From: Leuconostoc holzapfelii
GTDB lineage: Bacteria; Bacillota; Bacilli; Lactobacillales; Lactobacillaceae
Length of the DNA stretch: 64,000 bases
Assembly (NCBI RefSeq): GCF_012396485.1
Contig: NZ_JAAXPO010000001.1
Location: 124,001-188,000 of the forward strand
Reading direction: 5' to 3'
The notes beneath the pieces are model-generated. The model had not been told where the DNA came from, made no database searches, and saw only the letters and a program-made list of their open reading frames with translations. Shown here piece by piece: positions 48,509-57,730 of the stretch. Every line of letters starts with the position of its first letter. The stretch's first letter is position 1. Position numbers and translations under genes: made by a program.

Positions 48509-49687
48509 TTATACTGTTTCGTTGACATAGCGACGAGTCAAAATGACATGAGGAATTTCATCCAATGCGGTTTTGACATATTCTTGTTGTGCTGTGGTAA
48601 AGTCATTAATCGCCACAAGTGTGTAGGCATACGGCCCGACTGCGCGATTACTCAATTGTTCAATGTTAATGCCATTATCACCAAAGAACTTTGAAATTTG
48701 ACTGATCATGTTAGGCACATTCTCGTGAATGATGCCAACGCGATATTTGGTAACAAATGGTTCATCAATGTCTGGATAGTTCACCGAATTAATAATGTTA
48801 CCGGTGGTCAAATACTCGTCAAGTTGGCGGGCCGCCATCAACGCACTTGTGTCTTCAGCCTCCACGGTTGAGCCACCAATATGGGGCGTAATAATAACTT
48901 TAGGGTGGTCAAACAGCGCTTCGTCCGCAAAATCTGTGATATAAACACGCAAAGCGTCTTGATCCAAAGCCGTTTTTGCCGCCAAATCATCTACAATCCC
49001 GCTGCGTGACAAGTTTAATAGTGCAGCGTTGGGCTTCATTTTAGCCAACCGTTCAGCGTTGATGAAAAAATGATTTTTTTCGGTATAGGGAATATGCACC
49101 GTGACATAGTCTGCTTGTTCCAGTACCTCATCGACTGTTTTGGCACGCGCAATGTGACGATCAATTCGCCAAGCCGAATTGGCATTCAGGCCTGGATCGT
49201 AGCCAATCACGTCCATGTCCAAAGCCAGTGCAGTATTGGCAACTTTTGAACCAACGTTCCCTAGCCCGATCACCCCAAGTGTTTTTCCAGCAAGCTCAGT
49301 CCCACGGTAACCACCTTTATTGACTTCTGTTCGCAGCGACACATCCCCACCGCGCGTTTCATTGGCAAAACCAATGGCGCCGATGACCGGCCGTGCAGCT
49401 AAAATCAACGCAGCAATGGTTAATTCTTTCACAGCGTTGGCGTTGCCACCTGGCGTATTAAAGACCACAACCCCGCGCTTTGAGAGCGCTTCAACGGGTA
49501 TATTGTTAAATCCTGCCCCTGCCCGGACAACAGCACGCACAGTGTCTGCGATGGGTTCGTCATGTAAATTTTGTGACCGGAGTAAAATGGCCTTGGGCGA
49601 TTCTTGGCTATTAATTTCATACCCTTGGTCAGTCAGATAATCGCGACCTTTGGCACTAATCGCGTTGTAGGTTTTAATATTTGTCAT
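48509..49687 (-). CDS. serA: D-3-phosphoglycerate dehydrogenase
   Basis: First enzyme of serine synthesis, NAD-dependent. 392 residues. GVIGLGNVGSKVANTA (Rossmann loop), RSGIVDD and the catalytic histidine in ITPHIGG are visible. A C-terminal ACT domain (about 315-392, VGIIHENVPNMISQISKFFG) can bind serine for feedback control. The ATG overlaps the serC stop by 4 bases. Confidence 0.95.
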   Translation of the reverse strand: MTNIKTYNAISAKGRDYLTDQGYEINSQESPKAILLRSQNLHDEPIADTVRAVVRAGAGFNNIPVEALSKRGVVVFNTPGGNANAVKELTIAALILAARPVIGAIGFANETRGGDVSLRTEVNKGGYRGTELAGKTLGVIGLGNVGSKVANTALALDMDVIGYDPGLNANSAWRIDRHIARAKTVDEVLEQADYVTVHIPYTEKNHFFINAERLAKMKPNAALLNLSRSGIVDDLAAKTALDQDALRVYITDFADEALFDHPKVIITPHIGGSTVEAEDTSALMAARQLDEYLTTGNIINSVNYPDIDEPFVTKYRVGIIHENVPNMISQISKFFGDNGINIEQLSNRAVGPYAYTLVAINDFTTAQQEYVKTALDEIPHVILTRRYVNETV

Positions 49688-50775
49688 GCTTGTTCTGCTT
49701 CCACTTTCTTCAAAAACGTGATTAAGGCGTCCACGGCTGCCATTGGCTGAGCATTATAGAGCGAAGCTCTGAAACCACCAACTGAACGGTGACCCGCCAA
49801 ATTAAATAATCCTTGGGTTTCTGCTTGCTTTGCAATCATCTTGTCACGCGCCAAATCGCCTGTTGTAAAGACAATGTTAGTCAATGAGCGGGCCGATTTC
49901 TCGACTGGTGCTGTATAAAAGGCTGATTGGTCAAGATAATCATAGAGACGATTGGCCTTTGCCAGATTACGTTCGTGCATCGCGGCAACACCACCTTGCG
50001 CAATCACCCAATCCAACACAAGGTCTAAGGCATAAATTGCAAAGACTGGTGAGGTATTGTACATGGATTGTTTGTCAATATGATTTTGATAACGCATCAT
50101 GGGGCCAACACCAGTAAGATCTTGTTCAGCTAACCAATCTTTTTTGATAATCGCAACCGTCACACCAGCAGGGCCAAGATTTTTTTGTCCGCCAGCGAAA
50201 ATGGCATCAAAATCGGTCACTTGATAAGGTTCGGCTAAAATATTAGAACTCATGTCCGCAACCAAGCGGCCAGTTGTTTTGGGTAAATTATTTTGATGAA
50301 AGGTTGCCCCCTCGATCGTATTATTTGTCACAATATGTAGGTAATCATATGCCGCGGCATCAAAATCTTGTGGTAACGCCGGCAAACTTTGGTAATGCGT
50401 TGGCTTAGTGCTTGCTAGGACAGTCACGCTTTTTCCCAATTGTTGTGCCGCTTCACCTGCTTTTGCTGCAAAATTGCCAGAATCAAGGAGCGCAATTTTT
50501 TGTTGTTTGGTCGCAAAATTTAATGGCAGCATTTCAAACTGCGTCGAACCACCACCTTGCAAAAAGACTACCCCATAGTCATCAGGGATTTGCATCAGCT
50601 GACGCAATTTTTGCTCGGCATTGGCGACAATTGTTTGAAACTGTTGAGATCGGTGAGATATTTCAACGATACTCATATGTGTGTGTTCGTTCTTTTCAAA
50701 TTCCTGTTTGATTTGTGTGATTACGGTTTCTGGTAACACACCTGGTCCAGCTGAAAAGTTATATGTTGTCATCAT
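49684..50775 (-). CDS. serC: Phosphoserine aminotransferase
   Basis: PLP enzyme that converts 3-phosphohydroxypyruvate to phosphoserine. 363 residues. YNFSAGPGVLPE, MSIVEISHRS, the cofactor lysine in FAGGQKNLGPAG, and HRSVGGFRASLYN near the C-terminus are standard. GGAGG lies about 20 bases before the ATG, with a TGTGC-ATTA-GCACA hairpin between them that would bring it near. serB is not in the window. Confidence 0.95.
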   Translation of the reverse strand: MMTTYNFSAGPGVLPETVITQIKQEFEKNEHTHMSIVEISHRSQQFQTIVANAEQKLRQLMQIPDDYGVVFLQGGGSTQFEMLPLNFATKQQKIALLDSGNFAAKAGEAAQQLGKSVTVLASTKPTHYQSLPALPQDFDAAAYDYLHIVTNNTIEGATFHQNNLPKTTGRLVADMSSNILAEPYQVTDFDAIFAGGQKNLGPAGVTVAIIKKDWLAEQDLTGVGPMMRYQNHIDKQSMYNTSPVFAIYALDLVLDWVIAQGGVAAMHERNLAKANRLYDYLDQSAFYTAPVEKSARSLTNIVFTTGDLARDKMIAKQAETQGLFNLAGHRSVGGFRASLYNAQPMAAVDALITFLKKVEAEQA

Positions 50776-51010
50776 GATTCTGTGCTAATGCACACCCTCC
50801 AATCGGCGATACCAAATTGCAACAGTTAATGTGCAATTCACGAACAATAATAAGATACAACGATTAAAATTCGCTTTTTAAGTGAACTTCATTTGTGTTC
50901 TATCCCCTTTTTAGGCACAATAATACAAACATTCACGTAATTTCATCGTTGGTTTATATCTTACTATATTGGCATTGAAAGTCAATCTTTTCATTTGTCC
51001 CAAAATTTAG

Positions 51011-51016
51011 TATACT
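51011..51016 (+). promoter_or_regulatory. -10 box of tRNA-Leu
   Basis: TATACT with TTTTCA 17 bases upstream as -35, 12 bases before the tRNA 5' end. Confidence 0.65.
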
Positions 51017-51027
51017 TATTGAGTAAT

Positions 51028-51111
51028 GCCGCTGTGGCGGAACTGGCAGACGCGTACCGTTCAGGTCGGTATGGGAGCAATCTCGTGCAGGTTCGATTCC
51101 TGTCAGCGGCA
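51028..51111 (+). tRNA. tRNA-Leu (CAG anticodon)
   Basis: 84 bases. Acceptor arms GCCGCTG and CAGCGGC, D-arm with AACTGGCAGACGCG, anticodon stem TACCG/CGGTA with loop TTCAGGT (anticodon CAG), a long variable arm, and T-arm GTTCGATTC. Class II tRNA decoding CUG. CCA is not encoded. A terminator follows. Confidence 0.97.
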
Positions 51112-51116
51112 TATTT

Positions 51117-51157
51117 ACCGGTTTACCATGCTATTGGTAGAACGGTTTTTTGTTAGT
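51117..51157 (+). terminator. tRNA-Leu terminator
   Basis: ACCGGTTTACC and GGTAGAACGGT pair imperfectly and are followed by TTTTTTG. Confidence 0.8.
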
Positions 51158-51201
51158 TAAAACCTTGGTATACACTGGTCAAGCGTATGGTTTTTAAATT
51201 G

Positions 51202-51235
51202 AAAAACACGGTCTATATTTTTAGACCGTGTTTTT
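51202..51235. terminator. Strong hairpin in the intergenic stretch after tRNA-Leu
   Basis: AAAAACACGGTCTA and TAGACCGTGTTTTT form a 14-bp stem with a 6-base loop; it works as a terminator on either strand. The rest of 51240-51560 is AT-rich; I see no gene, only the promoter of the WxL gene at its end. Confidence 0.85.
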
Positions 51236-51565
51236 GTTATAGCCAGCACATTGCACGATACCATCGTTGCATATAATAATGCCCATTGTTTTTCAGATAA
51301 TAGCTTAATTTTATACCGCATTCAACCTTTGTATGCTACTTACTCCTCCTGACAAAACGTTGACTAAGATAGTTAGTCCATTTTTTTATGTGAAACATCA
51401 ACCACGCTTCATAAACCTTACAAACCTAACATGCGTTTAAAACCAATAGCAAAGATAATAAACTGTGATTATATTAATACAATTATTATAATATAATAGA
51501 TAGACTTTCAATGAAAATTTTTTCGCATTTTCAGAAAACAAATGAAAATATCTTCAAAAAAATAC

Positions 51566-51594
51566 TTGACCCCATAAACTTTATGGAGTAGAAT
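51566..51594 (+). promoter_or_regulatory. Promoter of the WxL locus with palindromic spacer
   Basis: -35 TTGACC (51566-51571), 17-base spacer, -10 TAGAAT (51589-51594). The spacer begins with CCATAAA-C-TTTATGG, a perfect 7-base palindrome between the boxes (51572-51586), positioned like a repressor operator. Confidence 0.7.
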
Positions 51595-51642
51595 TCAAAT
51601 TGTTAACCGGAGTTAACAAAAAAAGAATGGAGAAAAACCCCT

Positions 51643-52203
51643 ATGAAAAAAACTCTCGTCTTGTCAGTTACTGCAGCATTGCTTACTGGCGCTTTGACCC
51701 CTGCTGTCTTTGCTGACAGTACAACACCAAGTTCAACGACAGCTGCCCCCACAGCTTCAAGCACAGCAACACCAGTATCAGGCGCATCTGGAACGCTTGA
51801 AACTAATGGCGCTATTCCAACAGATAATGTGATGCCTATCGTTTCTGGTACGGTTAACTATAACAACTTCACAGGTATTCAATACAACTGGACAGGTACA
51901 CCAGGTGCCCAAACTGCTTCTTTGTCAGATGGAACTTCAGTAGCCACTGGTAGTTTTTATGTTCAAAATCTGAAAACTCAAAGCGATTGGGTGTTATCTG
52001 GCACATACGCAGATAAAGATACAACTACTAGTAGTAGTCACACCGTTACAATTGACCCTCTTAATTTAAGTGCTTCTGCGTTAAAAACTTATAACACTAC
52101 CACATTCTCAGGAACTTCAGCACATGTCACAAAACTAACAAATGGTGCCCAAAATTTCAATGGGACTATTACTTACACAATGACAGCAGCAAACCCTCAG
52201 TAA
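51643..52203 (+). CDS. Secreted WxL-domain-like surface protein
   Basis: 186 residues. Signal peptide to about residue 24 (AVFA-DS), a Ser/Thr/Ala linker, then a beta-rich C-terminal region. A WxL motif stands at 116-118 (SDWVLSG) preceded by FYVQNL, as in WxL domains that bind peptidoglycan. The second WxL signature at the C-terminus is degenerate: TYTMTAANPQ where TWTL is usual. The next gene encodes the expected partner. Ribosome site GGAG 10 bases upstream. Confidence 0.8.
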   Translation: MKKTLVLSVTAALLTGALTPAVFADSTTPSSTTAAPTASSTATPVSGASGTLETNGAIPTDNVMPIVSGTVNYNNFTGIQYNWTGTPGAQTASLSDGTSVATGSFYVQNLKTQSDWVLSGTYADKDTTTSSSHTVTIDPLNLSASALKTYNTTTFSGTSAHVTKLTNGAQNFNGTITYTMTAANPQ

Positions 52204-52289
52204 ACATTTAAGTTTACAATCACTTCCTGGCAGGATTACTTTGTGTTTTCTGCCGTACATAACAATATCGATTATATGGAAAATATTTT

Positions 52290-53312
52290 ATGAAAAAACT
52301 TTATTTCAGCCTCATCACGCTTTTGATTCTATTGATGCCACAAATTGTGTATGCTGATGGTGCAGACTTCACCCTTGCCCCATCCCAGAATCAATATCAA
52401 AGCGGGAATTATAACGGTTACTTTGCATTGAAAATGCCACCCAAAGCAACTACAACACTGGGTATTACGATTTTTAACACAGGTAAGTCGACCGACAGCT
52501 TTGATATTATGGCTAATTCTGGTGTCACGGATTTTAAAACTTCCTTGAGTTATGCAAACGTGCCTACAAAGGGGGCGCTATCTGTGCCGAAAAATTTGCA
52601 ATTTAGTCAAATTGCAACAATTCCTCAAAAGAAAGTCACGATTGCGCCTGGTGCGCAGACAACCATTCAAGTCAACATTGTTTTACCCGATACCAGCTTT
52701 GACGGTAAAATTTTGGGTGGTATTACCGTAACCCGAGAAATGCGACCTGATGAAAAAGCGCAAACTGGTACAAAAAACCAATTTGCCTATGCAATTCCAG
52801 TTGTCATTCGGCAAAATGACCAAGCAGTCACCCCACAACTGCAAGCGAATCATTTAAGCATTCAAACCAAATCAAATGAGACGAATTTAGCGGCAGATAT
52901 TCAAAATGTCACAGCGACCATTCTTAATGGTGTTACCATCGAAACGAAGTTAAGTGATCAAACTGGTCACGTGGTATTCACAAAAAAAGATGCCAACCAT
53001 AGTATCGCACCACAAAGCAATTTTACTTATCTCGCCTCCCTTAGCAACCAAACGATTGCCAACGGTAAATACACGTATGATATGACAATCACTGATAACG
53101 CTAACCACAAATGGACTTGGCAAAAAACGTTAACCGTTGATCAAAAACAATCACAAAATATTAACAGCGCAGCAAAACATAATACCATCAAAAACCCAAT
53201 TAATTGGATCTTTGACGGCATGATCGCTATGGCAGTCATGATTTTCTTGCTCCTAGGTGCCTTGGGATATTTACTCTTCAAGCGCCAAAAGAAAACACCA
53301 TTGTCTAAATAA
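52290..53312 (+). CDS. WxL-interacting protein (DUF916/DUF3324 type)
   Basis: 340 residues. Signal peptide (about 1-22, IVYADGADF), an N-terminal DUF916 domain (GYFALKMPPKATTTLGITIFNTG), a second Ig-like domain (about 185-285) and one C-terminal helix (about 310-330) with a short basic tail. Such WxIP proteins anchor WxL proteins to the wall. Here it is alone with one WxL gene; large csc-type clusters normally include several. Confidence 0.9.
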   Translation: MKKLYFSLITLLILLMPQIVYADGADFTLAPSQNQYQSGNYNGYFALKMPPKATTTLGITIFNTGKSTDSFDIMANSGVTDFKTSLSYANVPTKGALSVPKNLQFSQIATIPQKKVTIAPGAQTTIQVNIVLPDTSFDGKILGGITVTREMRPDEKAQTGTKNQFAYAIPVVIRQNDQAVTPQLQANHLSIQTKSNETNLAADIQNVTATILNGVTIETKLSDQTGHVVFTKKDANHSIAPQSNFTYLASLSNQTIANGKYTYDMTITDNANHKWTWQKTLTVDQKQSQNINSAAKHNTIKNPINWIFDGMIAMAVMIFLLLGALGYLLFKRQKKTPLSK

Positions 53313-53321
53313 TCAATCATA

Positions 53322-53356
53322 GAAAAGCAGACCAATAACTTGGCCTGCTTTTTTGT
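53322..53356 (+). terminator. Terminator of the WxL locus
   Basis: AAAGCAGACCAA and TTGGCCTGCTTTTTT pair with one mismatch, followed by T residues. Confidence 0.85.
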
Positions 53357-53458
53357 AAGAATTTATAAAAATAACTAGTGTTTTCTTAACAGGCTGGTTT
53401 TGTCACAAAAGTGTCATGTTCACGCGTTATATTAAAGATAACGTTTAGGGAGAACGCT

Positions 53459-53575
53459 ATGCGACAACAGCATCCACAACACCATACCCAGTGGTGGCGG
53501 TTGATTGGTTGGATCTATCTCTTAGGTTTATTGAGTTATGGTATTTTCATCATCTTGACTAATTTACCAAGATAA
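53459..53575 (+). CDS. Small membrane protein (38 residues)
   Basis: Begins MRQQHPQHHTQWWRLIG and has one hydrophobic helix (about 15-35). GGGAG lies 7 bases before the ATG; TATATT within a CGTTAT/ATAACG inverted repeat may be the -10. Not recognised; single-helix proteins of this size often modulate a membrane partner. Confidence 0.65.
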   Translation: MRQQHPQHHTQWWRLIGWIYLLGLLSYGIFIILTNLPR

Positions 53576-53630
53576 GCGCCATCCGACTTTCTTGTCCGCT
53601 ATGCAAGCCAACAAGCACACCACACGAATT

Positions 53631-53678
53631 GACACGTCAAAAATAAGTCACGTGACGATGGTCTATTTTTGTTGTGTC
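53631..53678 (+). repeat. Extended imperfect hairpin after the small membrane ORF
   Basis: GACAC/GTGTC and CAAAAATA/TATTTTTG pair with a 2-base internal loop, enclosing TCACGTGA. There is no T-run, so it may be an RNA structure or binding site rather than a terminator. Confidence 0.5.
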
Positions 53679-53747
53679 ATTGCAAGTGATCGCAGCAGCT
53701 CAAACCCGATTTAATCAGCTTCCGAAATACTAGAATGGATACCGCCT

Positions 53748-53984
53748 TTGAAACCAATTGCAACACAATCTGACCTCTTCGATTTGATGGCTCAACATCA
53801 CGTAAAACTGGCCACCCTGAAGTTCTATGATATGGCTGACCGCTACATTTTACGTGTTGGCGATCAGCATATTTCGCTTGCAGAACCTATTGCCAATCAA
53901 TTATTGACGACACTTGCAAATTTATCACATGTCGAGATGACTACTGAAAATGCTCATCCCGCAGCCATCATACATTTCCCATAA
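53748..53984 (+). CDS. Hypothetical protein (78 residues)
   Basis: Not recognised. Begins LKPIATQSDLFDLMAQHH if the TTG at 53748 is the start; the first ATG is at codon 14. No clear ribosome site. Soluble, likely small alpha/beta protein with YILRVGDQHISLAEP. A strong terminator abuts its stop codon, which supports it as a real transcript end. Confidence 0.55.
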   Translation: MKPIATQSDLFDLMAQHHVKLATLKFYDMADRYILRVGDQHISLAEPIANQLLTTLANLSHVEMTTENAHPAAIIHFP

Positions 53985-54018
53985 AAAAGCTTGTCACGTT
54001 CACGTGACGAGCTTTTTT
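53983..54018. terminator. Convergent terminator between 78-residue ORF and pta
   Basis: AAAAAAGCTTGTCACG and CGTGACGAGCTTTTTT pair with one mismatch around TTCA. Confidence 0.9.
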
Positions 54019-54019
54019 A

Positions 54020-55009
54020 CTATTGTGCCATGGCTTGTGCTGCGGTAATAATCGCCACTTTATAAACGTCTTCTTCATTGGCGCCACGCGACAAATCTGA
54101 AACTGGCTTCGCCAAACCTTGCAAAATTGGGCCGATGGCTTCAAAACCACCCAAACGTTGTGCGATTTTATAACCAATATTCCCAGCTTCTAAACTAGGG
54201 AAAATGAATGTATTCGCCTGACCAGCAACCTGAGAATCCGGTGCTTTGGCCGCACCAACAGTTGGGACAAAAGCCGCATCAAATTGCAATTCACCATCAA
54301 TTTGATCAGCTAGGTCAGGGGCCATCGCCTTAGCAAGTTTCGTTGCCGCAACAACCTTGTCAACCAAAGGTGACTTGGCTGAACCCTTGGTCGAAAATGA
54401 CAACATCGCCACCTTCGGTTCAATATCAAACACCTTGGCTGTTTGGGCTGATTGTACGGCGATTTCTGCCATTGTCTCTGCATCAACATCAATGTTGATC
54501 GCAGCATCAGAGAAGACATAGCGTTCGTCACCCTTTTGCATAATGAATGCGCCAGAAATACGTGATGAACCTGGTGCAGTTTTAATGATTTGTAAGGCTG
54601 GACGGACCGTATCGCCCGTTGGATGCTTTGCACCAGAGACCATGCCGTCGGCCTTACCTGTGTACACGAGCATCGTGCCAAAGTAATTCACGTCACGCAA
54701 CCATTTTTCAGCAGTATCGGCATCGGTTTTTCCCTTTCGGCGAGCCACCAAGGCGGCATTTAATTCTGCGAGTGCTGTCGCGTCATATTGCGTAGGATCA
54801 ATCACTTCAAGCTGAGATAAATCAAAATTATTTTCAGCGGCTGTTTGCGCAATCGCTTGCGCATCCCCCAATAAAATTGGCTTAATCAAACCATCGGTTG
54901 CCAAACGCACAGCTGCGCCTTGAATGCGTGCGTCTTCTCCTTCAGGAAAAACAATTGTTTTGTTTTGACCGCTTATCTTGCCCTTTAATTGTTCAAATAA
55001 TTCAACCAC
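54020..55009 (-). CDS. pta: Phosphotransacetylase
   Basis: Interconverts acetyl-CoA and acetyl phosphate. The GTG at 55009 is preferred: GGAGG lies 7 bases upstream and the protein then begins VELFEQLKGK as other Pta proteins do; an ATG at 55033 would enclose the site. 329 residues, usual for the short Firmicute form. VFPEGEDARI, YTGKADGMVSGAKHPTGDTVRP and VGAAKAPDSQVAGQANTFIFP are typical. Confidence 0.95.
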   Translation of the reverse strand: MVELFEQLKGKISGQNKTIVFPEGEDARIQGAAVRLATDGLIKPILLGDAQAIAQTAAENNFDLSQLEVIDPTQYDATALAELNAALVARRKGKTDADTAEKWLRDVNYFGTMLVYTGKADGMVSGAKHPTGDTVRPALQIIKTAPGSSRISGAFIMQKGDERYVFSDAAINIDVDAETMAEIAVQSAQTAKVFDIEPKVAMLSFSTKGSAKSPLVDKVVAATKLAKAMAPDLADQIDGELQFDAAFVPTVGAAKAPDSQVAGQANTFIFPSLEAGNIGYKIAQRLGGFEAIGPILQGLAKPVSDLSRGANEEDVYKVAIITAAQAMAQ

Positions 55010-55119
55010 GTGCGTTCCTCCAACGTGTTTCACACTGTTTTATTTTCATTTACAAATTTATTGTAACAGAACCACTGTGTTTTGTCTGTGTTTTTCAGTT
55101 AATTTGTGATTAATTTCAC

Positions 55120-55779
55120 TCATTTTAACCAATCGATTGGTTCTCGGTGATGCAGCGCTAAGAATGCATTGGCTTTAGAAAACGGTTGACTTCCAAAAAA
55201 ACCACGATAGGCTGATAATGGGCTGGGATGAGCTGACATTAAGACGAGATGCTTGGTCTCATCAATCAAACGCCGCTTAGATTGCGCATACTTCCCCCAC
55301 AAAATGAAGACTTTCGGTGCGGTATCCTCTGCTGCTGTAGCGATAATGGCATCGGTCAAAGGCTCCCAAACTTGTCCTGCATGACCGTTTGCATGACCTG
55401 CCGGCACCGTCAACACGGCATTAAGAAGTAAGACCCCTTGTTGGGCCCAAGACGTCAAATCATGAGACGTTTTAGGCCCAATATCGGTCGCCAACTCTTT
55501 TAAAATATTCCGCAACGATGGCGGCGCTGGTACCTCATCTGGCACAGAGAAGCTCAAGCCCTGCGCCTGCCCTACTTCGTGATAAGGATCTTGTCCCATA
55601 ATGACCACTTTAGTCTGGGCCAATGACGTCGTGAGAAGTGCAGCAAAAACTTGATCACGTGGCGGATAAACCGTTTGATCTTGATAAGCTGTCGTTAAAA
55701 ATTGTTGGATAGCGTGAATTTGCGTCGGTGTCAATTTTGCTTGAATATACGGCGCCCAAGTTGTGTTAGCAAGTGGCAT
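55120..55779 (-). CDS. ung: Uracil-DNA glycosylase, family 1
   Basis: Removes uracil from DNA. 219 residues, normal. Water-activating motif [17 protein letters not shown] near 62-78, [16 protein letters not shown], and the leucine-loop [18 protein letters not shown] are present. Only a weak ribosome site precedes the ATG. Confidence 0.97.
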   Translation of the reverse strand: MPLANTTWAPYIQAKLTPTQIHAIQQFLTTAYQDQTVYPPRDQVFAALLTTSLAQTKVVIMGQDPYHEVGQAQGLSFSVPDEVPAPPSLRNILKELATDIGPKTSHDLTSWAQQGVLLLNAVLTVPAGHANGHAGQVWEPLTDAIIATAAEDTAPKVFILWGKYAQSKRRLIDETKHLVLMSAHPSPLSAYRGFFGSQPFSKANAFLALHHREPIDWLK

Positions 55780-55822
55780 ATTTACTCTACTTTCATGTTA
55801 AAATAAGGTCAAAGAGGCAATC

Positions 55823-56362
55823 ATGTTAAAATACTATCTGCGACAACGGCATAGCATTGAGGATGGCGTGAATATCGTTTATGACGACAATTTTCAGGCC
55901 AGTTATTTGGTGTCTGGTCGAACGGGTAAAAAGCATGATGAACTCCAAGTGCAAGACATGCACGGTGATGTACTGGTACGCATTGAACAAACTTCTTATG
56001 GTATTTTACCACGCTTTACCATCAAGTACCGCGACCACTCAGTCGGTTCAATCAGTTTGACACTCGGTCATCTCGGTGATTTGGTGTATGTCCGGCATCT
56101 TGGCTGGCTCATTTCTGGTAACTTTATGGTTGGTCGCTACCTTATCACCCACAATACCAAAAAATTGCTCAGTGTTAAACCCGCAATTCAACCTGATGGC
56201 ATCTATAACCAACTCAACATCACCTTTGAGTCACAAACACCCGTTTTAATCGCAATTGCTGCCTTATTAGACATTTGGGGTACCAAATCAAACCCTATGC
56301 TGAAATTCAAATGGCTGCCGGATCAAGACGATCGCTATAAGCTCACATGGGCTCATAAATAA
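55823..56362 (+). CDS. LURP-one/YxjI-like protein
   Basis: 179 residues. Repeated short beta strands and one hydrophobic helix near 140-155 (TPVLIAIAALLDIWG) resemble the Tubby-like barrel of LURP-one-related/YxjI proteins of Firmicutes. YLRQRHSIEDGVNIVYDD is the usual N-terminal sheet. Function unknown. GAGG precedes the ATG. Confidence 0.72.
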   Translation: MLKYYLRQRHSIEDGVNIVYDDNFQASYLVSGRTGKKHDELQVQDMHGDVLVRIEQTSYGILPRFTIKYRDHSVGSISLTLGHLGDLVYVRHLGWLISGNFMVGRYLITHNTKKLLSVKPAIQPDGIYNQLNITFESQTPVLIAIAALLDIWGTKSNPMLKFKWLPDQDDRYKLTWAHK

Positions 56363-56394
56363 AAAGAGTTGCAGCCACGCGTTGCAACTCTTTT
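56360..56394. terminator. Convergent terminator
   Basis: AAAAAGAGTTGCA and TGCAACTCTTTTT pair around seven bases; shared by the LURP-like gene and the CapA-like gene. Confidence 0.9.
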
Positions 56395-57722
56395 TATTCG
56401 GAAATTAACTCAAATGCGTGATCCTCAGCCGTGTATTTAAACTGGGTATCATAAAAGGCGCTCAATTGATTTAAGCGTTCAAAAATCTTTTCAGCAACAG
56501 CTGGTGTTGCCAGTTTCGGTAAGCCACGCTGTATGGGATTCTCTCGATCTAACCCCAAATCTAAAGGCAAGACTTTGAGCTGCACCTGGCCGTTATCAAT
56601 AGTGACTTCCAAGACAATATTTTGAGAGAACTTGGGGTGCGCATTGAACCCAACAAATTGTCCCGCTTCGCCAATTGCGCGATGATGATGCAAATCCGAG
56701 GGTTTTGCGTGTGGGTCGAGTTGATAAGCTGCATACATTTCTGGGGGAATAATCGATTCGCCCGCTTCAAATTCCATCAGTAAACTGCCTAAATTATAGA
56801 AAATTGGCTTGCCGTGATAGCGTTCTGCGCCACGCATAAAGTGGGCCCCGTGACCAATGACCAGATCCGCACCAGCATCAATGGCTGCGTGCGCTGCCTC
56901 AACCACAAAGTCAGCCGGTTGGTCAGCATACCAATCAGCGCGAGCGCCTTCATGCGTATGCAAATTGAAAAAGACAAAATCACTCCGACGTTTGGCATCA
57001 GCAATACTTGCCTTTAAAGCAGCCAAGTCAACGGGTTCAACTTGCGTTTTAAAAGCGGCGGTGGTGGCTTGTTCAAATTTCAAGTGAGATTGGAAAAGTG
57101 AGCCGAATTCTAAAATATCTGCTGGCGGTTCTGGCCAGCGCTCAATCTGTCGCCCCTTTGCTGCACTGGCTGACAACCCTAATTCCGCTGAAATGCGTTG
57201 TAGTTGGTCAAATTGTGCTGCCGTGACTTGATAGGTTTCTGACCAGCGTAGTGGATTGACCCCTGGGCGTGGTGGTACGCCGTTGCCACCGTTACTGGCC
57301 ATAAAAACATCCGCTCGCGTAGCCGTTGCAGTGACAAAGCCAATGCGACCATCAGCTGCATCGTAAAACTTTGGCAAACGTGCTTCATCTAATGACTTCG
57401 CCAAACCACCGACAATTAATTGCTGATCATGGGCAGCTTTTAGTGTATCTAGCATCCCGGCCGTACCAAAATCACCGCTATGATTATTGGCAAACGACAC
57501 GAGTTTAATGTTCAATGCTTGAAATTCTGCTAGCGTGTCTGGCCGCACAGCGGTGACATAGCCACGACCTGCCGCGACGGTGGTCTCAGGTTGAGGCGTT
57601 GTAAATTCTGCATTGGTGAAGACCGCATCCGCACGGTGCAACCGCGCAACGAGTGTTGCATCTAAGCGATTTGCCAAATTCCGACTTGAAAATAGCGCGT
57701 CCCCAGTTAAAATAATTCGCAT
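56394..57722 (-). CDS. CapA-family (PGA_cap) metallophosphatase-like protein
   Basis: 442 residues. The PGA_cap fold is shown by LTGDALFSSR near 4-13, SFANNHSGDFGTAGMLDTL near 77-95, FFNLHTHEGARADWYADQP, and DLVIGHGAHFMRGAERYHGKPIFYNLGSLL. In poly-gamma-glutamate producers CapA is needed for export. No other cap gene is present here and there is no signal peptide, so a cytosolic hydrolase role is more likely. A run of G (GGGGGG) precedes the ATG. Nine-base gap after the metQ-like gene, so co-transcribed. Confidence 0.88.
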   Translation of the reverse strand: MRIILTGDALFSSRNLANRLDATLVARLHRADAVFTNAEFTTPQPETTVAAGRGYVTAVRPDTLAEFQALNIKLVSFANNHSGDFGTAGMLDTLKAAHDQQLIVGGLAKSLDEARLPKFYDAADGRIGFVTATATRADVFMASNGGNGVPPRPGVNPLRWSETYQVTAAQFDQLQRISAELGLSASAAKGRQIERWPEPPADILEFGSLFQSHLKFEQATTAAFKTQVEPVDLAALKASIADAKRRSDFVFFNLHTHEGARADWYADQPADFVVEAAHAAIDAGADLVIGHGAHFMRGAERYHGKPIFYNLGSLLMEFEAGESIIPPEMYAAYQLDPHAKPSDLHHHRAIGEAGQFVGFNAHPKFSQNIVLEVTIDNGQVQLKVLPLDLGLDRENPIQRGLPKLATPAVAEKIFERLNQLSAFYDTQFKYTAEDHAFELISE

Positions 57723-57730
57723 ATTCCCCC

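Noticed and set aside
50776-51000. A T-box or riboswitch upstream of serC
   Set aside because: No T-box core (GGTGGTACC) or known aptamer sequence is present, only short repeats.
51028-51111. tRNA-Leu as an integration site
   Set aside because: No second copy of the tRNA 3' end and no integrase-like frame lie nearby.
56394-57722. Capsule (poly-gamma-glutamate) operon
   Set aside because: Only the CapA-like gene is present, without CapB, CapC or a signal peptide, so a capsule cannot be claimed.
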